From: Dysgonamonadaceae bacterium
GTDB lineage: Bacteria > Bacteroidota > Bacteroidia > Bacteroidales > Azobacteroidaceae
DNA length: 5,198 nucleotides
NCBI GenBank assembly: GCA_031256015.1
Contig: JAIRRK010000124.1
Span: forward strand, 1 to 5,198
Direction of reading: 5' to 3'
A program made the position numbers and the translations under genes. Below, in pieces: positions 1 through 5,198 of the stretch (the first letter of the stretch is position 1; each line of letters starts with the position of its first letter). The notes under the pieces are model-generated. The model searched no databases. It was not told the DNA's origin and worked only from the letters and a program-made list of their open reading frames with translations.

Positions 1-52
1 AACCATAATATAATTATAATATAATAATATTTAATATTCGTTTTTTCGGGTG

Positions 53-83
53 TAAAGATAGTTATTAAATTATAATATCGCAA
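53..83 (-). promoter_or_regulatory. Candidate leftward Bacteroidetes-type promoter at the left edge
   Basis: On the minus strand a TTG (-33-like, + positions 81-83) is followed after exactly 20 bases by TATCTTTA (+ positions 53-60), one base off the Bacteroidetes -7 consensus TAnnTTTG. The spacing fits the known TTG-N19-21-TAnnTTTG layout. Transcription would run leftward out of the window. A minus-strand ATG lies at 6-4, about 40 bases downstream of the expected start, so a gene may begin there, but only two codons are visible and no coding call is made. The region is so AT-rich that a chance match is quite possible. Confidence 0.35.
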
Positions 84-210
84 TATTGTGTATAAAAACA
101 GGAGGTATTGAAAAGAAAAGAAGACCAATAGATAATCGATTAAAAACAGTTCATTGCACGCTTAAAATTGACAATCGAAATTTCCATAAATCAATAAAAG
201 CCAAGCCTTC

Positions 211-248
211 AAAATAAAAAAATGGTCACAAAGCAATTGCAACCATTT
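211..248 (-). terminator. Rho-independent terminator of the tRNA-Pro gene
   Basis: Read on the minus strand, a 12-base left arm (AAATGGTTGCAA, + 248-237) pairs with TTGTGACCATTT (+ 231-220) around a 5-base loop (TTGCT). There are ten Watson-Crick pairs and two G-U pairs. A T-rich tract (TTTTATTTT, + 219-211) follows at once, the standard intrinsic terminator layout. It starts 13 bases past the tRNA 3' end and points the same way, so it most likely ends the tRNA-Pro transcript as a single-gene unit. Seen directly in the sequence; termination efficiency is inferred. Confidence 0.8.
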
Positions 249-261
249 GATTTTCAAGTTG

Positions 262-336
262 TCGGGATACCAGGATTCGAACCTGGGACCCCCTGCTCCC
301 AAAGCAGGTGCGCTAACCGGACTGCGCTACATCCCG
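262..336 (-). tRNA. tRNA-Pro, anticodon UGG
   Basis: A complete cloverleaf folds on the minus strand: 7-bp acceptor stem (CGGGATG with TATCCCG, last pair G-U), 4-bp D stem (GCGC/GCGC) with a 10-base loop containing GG, 5-bp anticodon stem (CCTGC/GCAGG) with loop TTTGGGA, 5-base variable loop, and 5-bp T stem (CCAGG/CCTGG) with loop TTCGAAT. The anticodon is TGG, which reads proline CCN codons. The C1-G72 first pair and A73 discriminator are the usual bacterial tRNA-Pro identity elements. The total is 75 bases. The bases after A73 are CAA, so CCA is not encoded and must be added by nucleotidyltransferase. It has its own promoter and terminator and lies back to back with aspS. Confidence 0.97.
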
Positions 337-352
337 TTCCTTTTTGCGTGCG

Positions 353-380
353 CAAAGGTAGTACTTTTTTTATCATCAAA
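353..380 (-). promoter_or_regulatory. Promoter of the tRNA-Pro gene
   Basis: On the minus strand TACCTTTG (+ 360-353) is a perfect match to the Bacteroidetes -7 element TAnnTTTG. A TTTG (-33-like, + 380-377) lies upstream with a 16-base gap, somewhat shorter than the usual 19-21. Transcription would begin about 10 bases before the mature tRNA 5' end at 336, a sensible short leader for a tRNA precursor. The -7 element is seen directly; the -33 assignment is weaker. Confidence 0.6.
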
Positions 381-432
381 AAATTATTCGGATAAAAATT
401 TGCCAAAAAATTTTTCTAACGCTTCTTTTATT

Positions 433-440
433 TACCTTTG
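433..440 (+). promoter_or_regulatory. Promoter -7 element for aspS
   Basis: TACCTTTG at 433-440 matches the Bacteroidetes -7 consensus TAnnTTTG exactly and faces aspS. Transcription starting a few bases downstream would leave a leader of about 60 bases before the ATG at 506. No convincing -33 TTTG lies at the expected distance: the nearest TTTG, at 399-402, is 30 bases upstream. The leader shows no clear hairpin, T-box or other riboswitch. Confidence 0.5.
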
Positions 441-505
441 TATGCAATTTTCATGTGATTATAATATAATCACTATATTTTGGTATCGTACAAATAATTT
501 ACGTT

Positions 506-2254
506 ATGTATAGAACACATACTTGCGGAGAACTTCGCTTAACAGATTTAAACAATAATGTTACTTTAGCCGGATGGGTACAACGAATTCGCAAATTCGG
601 AGGAATGATTTTTATCGATTTACGTGATCGTTACGGAATTACTCAATTGGTTTTTAATCAGCAGACAAATGCAACTCTTTGTGAACAGGCAAACGGTCTC
701 GGACGTGAATTTGTCATACAAGTTTCAGGAACGATTGCCGAACGTTCCAATAAAAATCCGAATATTCCTACGGGAGAAATCGAAATCATTGTTTCGGAAC
801 TGAAAATTCTCAATCCATCGGAAATTCCGCCGTTTACCATTGAGGACGAAACAGATGGAGGCGATGATATCCGGATGAAATATCGTTATCTGGATTTAAG
901 GAGAACTCCGGTTCGGGCAAATTTAGAGTTACGTCACCAAATTGCTTTTGCTACCAGAGCTTATTTAAACAATCTGAATTTTTTGGAAGTGGAAACACCT
1001 GTTTTGGTCGGTTCTACTCCGGAAGGAGCTCGCGATTTTGTTGTTCCTTCCAGAATGAATCCGGGCGAATTTTATGCTTTACCTCAATCGCCTCAAACTT
1101 TGAAACAATTATTGATGGTATCGGGTTTCGACCGTTATTTTCAAATTGTTAAATGTTTTCGCGATGAAGATTTGCGTGCCGATCGTCAGCCGGAATTTAC
1201 GCAAATCGACTGCGAGATGTCATTCATTGAACAAGAAGATATTCTGAATACTTTTGAAGGATTAACCAAATATCTTTTCAAAACAGTTAAAAATATTTCC
1301 CTACCCGATTTTCCTCGAATGTCCTACGCTGAAGCTATGAATCGCTTCGGTTCCGATAAGCCGGACATTCGTTTCGGAATGGAGTTCGTTGAAATAAAAG
1401 ACTTAACTACCGGCAAAGATTTCGGTGTATTTGATAACGCCGAATATGTTGCCGCAATTTGTGCCGAAAACTGCGCATCTTATACCCGCAAACAATTAGA
1501 CGAACTGACAAACTTTGTAAAGCGTCCACAAATTGGAGCATCCGGATTGATTTATGTTCGCTATGAAGTCGACGGCTCAATCAAATCGTCTGTCGATAAG
1601 TTTTATACTCCGGAAGAATTAAAAACTTGGTTAGACCGGGCAAATGCAAAACCGGGAGATTTACTATTCGTTCTTTGCGGAAAACGAGAAAAAACTCAAA
1701 AACAATTGTGCGAACTTCGTTTGGAAATGGGTTCTCGTCTCGGATTTCGAAAAAAAGACGATTATCAATGCTTGTGGGTGGTTGATTTTCCGCTATTGGA
1801 ATTTGACGAAGAATTGAATCGTTATTTTGCGAAACATCACCCGTTTACAAGTCCTAAACCGGAAGATATTTCAAAGATGGATTCGGATCCGGGAGCAGTA
1901 CGAGCCAATGCTTACGACTTGGTAATCAACGGTGTTGAAATAGGCGGAGGATCAATCCGAATCTTTGACAGTGAATTACAAAAGAAAATGTTCAAATTAT
2001 TAGGCTTTAGCAATGAACAAGCTCAAGCACAATTCGGATTTTTGATGAATGCTTTCCAATACGGAGCTCCTCCTCACGGTGGAATTGCGTTCGGATTGGA
2101 TCGATTGGTTTCGATTTTTGCCGGTCTGGATTCGATTCGTGATTGCATCGCTTTCCCTAAAAATAATTCGGGAAGAGATGTAATGCTAGATGCTCCTTCT
2201 CAATTAAGCCAAGAGCAATTGGATGAATTGTATCTGAAAATTAAAAACAGTTGA
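506..2254 (+). CDS. aspS: Aspartyl-tRNA synthetase (AspRS)
   Basis: Cytoplasmic class II synthetase that charges tRNA-Asp with aspartate using ATP. The 582-residue length is normal for bacterial AspRS. Domains in order: an N-terminal OB-fold anticodon-binding domain (about 1-105, with [20 protein letters not shown] near 23-42), the catalytic core interrupted by the bacterial GAD insertion (about 290-410), then the rest of the core. Visible landmarks are the motif 1 region ending ETP (163-165), the flipping loop GSTPEGARD (169-177), motif 2 [14 protein letters not shown] (218-231), HHPFT (444-448) and motif 3 with GLDR at 530-533. The ATG at 506 gives the family-typical start [11 protein letters not shown]. 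No Shine-Dalgarno is present, as is common in Bacteroidetes. Residue 31 is Phe, not the His reported for the non-discriminating Pseudomonas enzyme, which weakly favours a tRNA-Asp-specific enzyme (inference). The reading frame is intact. It is probably the first gene of a unit with the two genes downstream. Confidence 0.98.
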   Translation: MYRTHTCGELRLTDLNNNVTLAGWVQRIRKFGGMIFIDLRDRYGITQLVFNQQTNATLCEQANGLGREFVIQVSGTIAERSNKNPNIPTGEIEIIVSELKILNPSEIPPFTIEDETDGGDDIRMKYRYLDLRRTPVRANLELRHQIAFATRAYLNNLNFLEVETPVLVGSTPEGARDFVVPSRMNPGEFYALPQSPQTLKQLLMVSGFDRYFQIVKCFRDEDLRADRQPEFTQIDCEMSFIEQEDILNTFEGLTKYLFKTVKNISLPDFPRMSYAEAMNRFGSDKPDIRFGMEFVEIKDLTTGKDFGVFDNAEYVAAICAENCASYTRKQLDELTNFVKRPQIGASGLIYVRYEVDGSIKSSVDKFYTPEELKTWLDRANAKPGDLLFVLCGKREKTQKQLCELRLEMGSRLGFRKKDDYQCLWVVDFPLLEFDEELNRYFAKHHPFTSPKPEDISKMDSDPGAVRANAYDLVINGVEIGGGSIRIFDSELQKKMFKLLGFSNEQAQAQFGFLMNAFQYGAPPHGGIAFGLDRLVSIFAGLDSIRDCIAFPKNNSGRDVMLDAPSQLSQEQLDELYLKIKNS

Positions 2255-3211
2255 ATGCAATTTAGAACAGAAGTAGTTATTCCTTCATCGGACTTTAAGC
2301 TTTCTCATCAGAATAAAATCATGATGATAGGCTCTTGTTTTGTGGAGAATATATCGGCCAAACTTCAAAATGCCGGATTTGACATAAATATTAATCCATT
2401 CGGAATAATGTATAATCCTATTTCTGTACTAATAACTTTGAATGAACTGTTAAACAAAAAAAGATACTTTTCAAAAGATTTGTTTTTACATCAAGGATTG
2501 TATCACAGTTTTTCTCATCACAGTCGTTTTTCGGGAAGCAATCCTGAAGCTGTAATTGAAAATATCAATAATCAAATTGATCAATCGAGCCGGTTTTTAT
2601 TTCATGCAGATTATCTTTTCATAACTTGGGGAACGGCAAATGTTTACTTCCGTTTATCCGATAAAAATCCGGTTGCGAATTGCCATAAATTACCGGCAAA
2701 AGAATTTATTCATAAAAGATTAACTTCAACAGAGATAACAACACCTTGGCAGATATTTTTGAATCAATTGAAAGAAATCAATCCGAAGTTAAAAATCATT
2801 TTCACGATAAGTCCGATTAGGCATTGGAAAGATGGAGCGACTGAAAATCAAATCAGTAAATCGGTTCTTTTCGTTGCATTAGACACTTTGATTCAAGCCA
2901 ATGAAGATGTATATTATTTCCCTTCTTACGAAATAATAATGGATGATTTACGCGATTACCGCTTTTATGCGGAAGATATGTTACATCCTAATTATCAGGC
3001 TATTGATTATATCTGGGAAAAATTCGGAAATACTTATTTTAATGACGAAACGAAAGAAATAATTGCAGAATGGACAAGCATTCAACAAGCACTGCAACAT
3101 AAACCCTTTAATCCTCTTTCGGACGAATACAACAATTTTTTAAAGAAAGCAAAAGAACGAGAACGAACGTTCATCGAAAAACATAACCGGAATAAAAAAA
3201 CGGATTTGTGA
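2255..3211 (+). CDS. GSCFA-domain protein, SGNH/GDSL-hydrolase-like
   Basis: A 318-residue protein of the GSCFA family, which resembles SGNH/GDSL esterases; no substrate is established to my knowledge. Visible blocks: the naming motif as GSCFVEN at 26-32, with Ser27 in the place of the SGNH nucleophile; WGTANVY at 125-131, in the place of the central SGNH glycine/asparagine block; TISPIRHW at 184-191, a conserved strand-loop; and DMLHPNY at 241-247, where D241 and H244 form the DxxH catalytic block. There is no signal peptide or membrane segment, so it is probably cytoplasmic. The C-terminus is charged and Lys/Arg-rich. The ATG directly follows the aspS stop (TGA|ATG, no intervening base), which implies translational coupling. 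An alternative start is unlikely, because the N-terminal strand leading to the GSCFA motif would be lost. Family assignment is firm; activity is inferred. Confidence 0.88.
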   Translation: MQFRTEVVIPSSDFKLSHQNKIMMIGSCFVENISAKLQNAGFDININPFGIMYNPISVLITLNELLNKKRYFSKDLFLHQGLYHSFSHHSRFSGSNPEAVIENINNQIDQSSRFLFHADYLFITWGTANVYFRLSDKNPVANCHKLPAKEFIHKRLTSTEITTPWQIFLNQLKEINPKLKIIFTISPIRHWKDGATENQISKSVLFVALDTLIQANEDVYYFPSYEIIMDDLRDYRFYAEDMLHPNYQAIDYIWEKFGNTYFNDETKEIIAEWTSIQQALQHKPFNPLSDEYNNFLKKAKERERTFIEKHNRNKKTDL

Positions 3212-3248
3212 ACAATAGTTGCATTTAACAATTATAAAAATAAAAGTC

Positions 3249-4313
3249 ATGTTAGAAAAAGTAATTTTAGGAAACACAGTAACAGATTGGGGAATTTCAA
3301 TCATTATTATTATCGGAACCCTTTTGACGGCCAAATTAATTTCATTGTTTAACAAAAAATACATTAAGCCTTTTCTACAAAAGACAAAAAACAATTTCGA
3401 TGACATTATTTGCAATGTGGTCGAGTCTCCTTTTATTTTTGGTATCGTACTAATTGGCACATGGGTTGCTATTCATCGCTTGATTTATCCGGCCAATTTT
3501 GTAACCTCGTTAGATAGTGCTTTCAAAGTATTGATTGTTTTAAATATTACTTGGTTTTTTGTCAAATTATCGGAAAGTTTACTTGATTATTACATAGTTG
3601 GGCGATCCGATAAATCACGAACAGAAGTCCTGAATCAAAAAAAAATGATGCCGATCATCAGACGAACCATCGTTGTTTTTATTTGGGCAATGGGTATAGC
3701 CACCGCTTTAACCAATATAGGAGTCAACATAACCGCTTTACTCGGAACGTTAGGTATTGGAGGTATTGCTTTTGCATTAGCGGCACAAGACACCATAAAA
3801 AACATATTCGGAGCTTTTACTATATTAACTGACCGTCCGTTCCGGATAGGAGACGTTGTTCGTATAGATTCTTACGAAGGAACGATTATAGATGTCGGAG
3901 TACGAAGTACAAAAATGAGAAATTACGATAAAAGAATAATCACTCTCCCCAACTACAAAATAGCCGATGCCTCCATCGTGAACATATCGGCAGAGCCGAT
4001 GCGGAGAATTACCATGAAGATTGGTCTTACTTACGATACCTCTGCCGAAAAAATGACAAAAGCTTTCGAACTTCTGAGAAATATTCCTTCAAAAGTGGAA
4101 TTTGTAAGTTCCAAAGACGTTACCGTTAATTTTACGGATTTTGCTGATTCGGCTTTGGTCATTACGTTTATCTATTTCATAGAAAAACAAGGCGATGTAT
4201 GGCAAACCGTTTCGAATGTCAATATGGAAATTCTAAGCTCTTTTAATAAAGAAAAATTAGATTTTGCCTTCCCGTCACAAACTCTTTACCTAAACAAAGT
4301 AGATAACGGCTGA
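3249..4313 (+). CDS. MscS-family mechanosensitive ion channel
   Basis: A 354-residue inner-membrane protein of the small-conductance mechanosensitive channel family, which opens under membrane tension to release solutes during osmotic downshock. Hydrophobic segments lie near 14-34, 61-79, 91-112 and 136-157, followed by the Gly/Ala-rich pore helix (about 161-192, with GTLGIGGIAFALAAQD at 166-181). The cytoplasmic beta domain begins with RPFRIGD (196-202) and includes LPN (233-235); the alpha/beta vestibule region follows. MscS itself has three membrane helices; the extra N-terminal ones here suit the longer YnaI/YbdG-like branch, though the exact subfamily is not resolved. An upstream in-frame TTG at 3219 would extend the protein by ten polar and basic residues. 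The ATG at 3249 is preferred, being preceded by an A-rich stretch and giving a typical start (MLEKVILGN). It lies 37 bases after the GSCFA gene, with no promoter or terminator seen between. The gene ends in tandem in-frame stops, TGA TAA. Confidence 0.93.
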   Translation: MLEKVILGNTVTDWGISIIIIIGTLLTAKLISLFNKKYIKPFLQKTKNNFDDIICNVVESPFIFGIVLIGTWVAIHRLIYPANFVTSLDSAFKVLIVLNITWFFVKLSESLLDYYIVGRSDKSRTEVLNQKKMMPIIRRTIVVFIWAMGIATALTNIGVNITALLGTLGIGGIAFALAAQDTIKNIFGAFTILTDRPFRIGDVVRIDSYEGTIIDVGVRSTKMRNYDKRIITLPNYKIADASIVNISAEPMRRITMKIGLTYDTSAEKMTKAFELLRNIPSKVEFVSSKDVTVNFTDFADSALVITFIYFIEKQGDVWQTVSNVNMEILSSFNKEKLDFAFPSQTLYLNKVDNG

Positions 4314-4403
4314 TAATCTATAAACGAAAGGAATAGAGCGGGTAAAAAGAATAAGCGTTCAAATATATTTTTCTTGCTACAAACATATAATTGAAAAAAT
4401 TTG

Positions 4404-4411
4404 TACCTTTG
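4404..4411 (+). promoter_or_regulatory. Promoter -7 element for the restriction-type gene
   Basis: TACCTTTG at 4404-4411 matches the Bacteroidetes -7 consensus exactly and lies 17 bases before the ATG at 4429. Transcription would begin about 10-14 bases before the start codon, giving a very short leader. No TTG sits at the usual -33 distance (the nearest are at 4374-4376 and 4391-4393, with gaps of 27 and 10 bases), so the promoter may be weak or need an activator. The 4314-4403 stretch holds no convincing terminator hairpin, so read-through from the mscS side is also possible. Confidence 0.45.
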
Positions 4412-4428
4412 AAGAAATTCAAGAAAAT

Positions 4429-5198
4429 ATGGTGAAAAATGAACGTGTAACAGTAACTGATTATATATCAGGTATTGAGGTAAATGCAACTTCCGAAGAA
4501 CTTGAAGCAGTTCAAGTCTTTTCCAGGCAATTGGCAGAAGATTACGGCTACCCGAAAGAACACATACAAACACGTCCGCAATACCGCGTAAAAGTTCGCC
4601 CTTCCGACACACAAAAAGAATATCCTGTGGATATTGCCGTTTTCCTTGATGCTTTGAAAGACGATGATGGCTTGTACATTGTGGTTGAATGTAAAAAGAA
4701 AAATCGCAAAGACGGCAGAACACAACTTGAAAATTACTTAACGCTTTCTTCGGCCTATTTGGGTGTTTGGTTTAATGGCGAAGAAAGATTTTTCCTGCGC
4801 AAATTTGTAAAATCAAACGGAGAAGTCGTTTTTGAAGAAATACCTAACATCCCAAAGTATGGACAACGTGTAGAGGACATTGGTTTATATAAAAGACAAG
4901 ATTTGAAACCAACGCACAACCTCAAAGCCATATTCAAATCCATCCGTAATCATTTGGCAGCCAACACCGTAGGGGCAACACGCGACGAGGTTTTGGCGCA
5001 ACAACTGATTAATATTATTTTCTGCAAAATTTACGATGAAAAATATACAGCACCCCATGATATTGTAAAATTTCGTGCGGGAATCGGTGAAAAGCCTAAA
5101 GATGTAGAAAAACGTATCTTGGATTTATTTAAGGAAGTAAAAACTAATTTGCCGGAAGTTATCGACAACGAAGATAAAATCACATTAGATACACAATC
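4429..5198 (+). CDS. Restriction-type protein: HsdR-N-like nuclease domain, probable N-6 DNA methylase (3' end missing)
   Basis: An open frame of 256 complete codons runs off the right edge; the C-terminal part is missing. Residues about 22-125 resemble the type I restriction HsdR N-terminal domain (HSDR_N_2 type, PD-(D/E)XK fold): E23/E24 in the first helix, D68 in EYPVDIAVF, the E87-C-K89 catalytic pair in YIVVECKKK, then Q99xxxY103 and a strand ending FNGEERFF (115-122). Residues about 159-256 are helical (KAIFKSIRNHL, LAQQLINIIFCKIYDEKY, KRILDLFKEVK) and resemble the segment that precedes the methylase domain in adenine N-6 DNA methylases carrying this N-terminus. SAM-binding and NPPF/Y motifs would lie beyond the window. 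The ATG at 4429 is the only ATG in the open frame upstream of the conserved part. Expected role: DNA modification and/or cleavage in host defence, probably with a specificity (HsdS) subunit downstream. It could instead be a stand-alone nuclease. Nuclease domain fairly sure; methylase fusion inferred. Confidence 0.8.
   Translation, partial: MVKNERVTVTDYISGIEVNATSEELEAVQVFSRQLAEDYGYPKEHIQTRPQYRVKVRPSDTQKEYPVDIAVFLDALKDDDGLYIVVECKKKNRKDGRTQLENYLTLSSAYLGVWFNGEERFFLRKFVKSNGEVVFEEIPNIPKYGQRVEDIGLYKRQDLKPTHNLKAIFKSIRNHLAANTVGATRDEVLAQQLINIIFCKIYDEKYTAPHDIVKFRAGIGEKPKDVEKRILDLFKEVKTNLPEVIDNEDKITLDTQ

Noticed and set aside
1..95. AT-rich inverted repeats, such as TATAATTATA at 9-18 and AATAT-CGCA-ATATT near 75-88, considered as an origin or att site
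   Set aside because: Short palindromes are expected by chance in DNA this AT-rich; there is no iteron set, DnaA-box cluster or integrase.
100..131. AGGAGG motif followed by a TTG-started frame
   Set aside because: The frame closes after seven codons at TAG (129-131), and Shine-Dalgarno sites are rarely used in Bacteroidetes.
262..336. tRNA-Pro as an integration site for a mobile element
   Set aside because: No repeat of the tRNA 3' end and no integrase gene is seen in the window.
247..513. 88-residue open frame on the + strand
   Set aside because: It runs through the antisense of tRNA-Pro and both promoters, has no recognisable domain, and overlaps the firm aspS start.
658..840. Minus-strand open frame inside aspS
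   Set aside because: An antisense shadow of the AspRS N-terminal domain.
3219..3248. TTG start extending the MscS protein by ten residues
   Set aside because: The in-frame ATG at 3249 has an A-rich upstream region and gives a typical N-terminus; the extension adds nothing conserved.
3140..3460. Minus-strand open frame across the GSCFA-mscS junction
   Set aside because: A shadow of two well-supported + strand genes, without a recognisable protein pattern.
4321..4360. Possible terminator after mscS
   Set aside because: Only a 4-bp AACG/CGTT pairing with a large loop is found, which is too weak to call.
4286..4943. Three minus-strand open frames opposite the right-edge gene
   Set aside because: They lie opposite the strongly supported + strand nuclease frame with its ECK motif; their translations are Cys/Phe/Leu-rich in the way typical of antisense frames.

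Overview
The window looks like chromosomal DNA from a low-GC member of the Bacteroidetes (Bacteroidota), probably Bacteroidales or a near relative. The reasons are AT-rich composition, several promoter -7 elements of the TAnnTTTG type used in this phylum (TACCTTTG at 433-440 and 4404-4411 on the + strand; the same element on the - strand at 353-360), A-rich rather than Shine-Dalgarno-like sequence before start codons, a tRNA without an encoded CCA end, and a GSCFA-family protein of the kind common in this phylum. The genus cannot be named from the sequence alone.

Layout. Positions 1-210 are very AT-rich and hold no gene I can support, only a candidate leftward promoter near 53-83 that would serve a gene beyond the left edge. 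A leftward tRNA-Pro(UGG) occupies 262-336, with its own terminator hairpin at 211-248 and its own promoter near 353-380. The 169-base gap 337-505 is a divergent promoter region, with the tRNA promoter facing left and the aspS promoter facing right. From 506 three rightward genes are packed together: aspS (aspartyl-tRNA synthetase, 506-2254), a GSCFA/SGNH-hydrolase-like protein (2255-3211, its ATG directly abutting the aspS stop), and an MscS-family mechanosensitive channel (3249-4313, 37 bases further on). They probably share a transcript, although nothing visible links their functions. After a 115-base gap with a new promoter-like element, a further rightward gene starts at 4429 and runs off the right edge at 5198. 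It has no stop codon inside the window.

That last, incomplete gene is the most notable item. Its first ~125 residues look like a PD-(D/E)XK nuclease domain of the type found at the N-terminus of type I restriction HsdR subunits (D68, E87-C-K89). It is followed by a helical region resembling the one that precedes the methylase domain in N-6 adenine DNA methylases. It is probably the first gene of a restriction-modification or related defence locus that continues to the right, but the methylase motifs themselves are not in this window. The rest of the window is ordinary housekeeping sequence.
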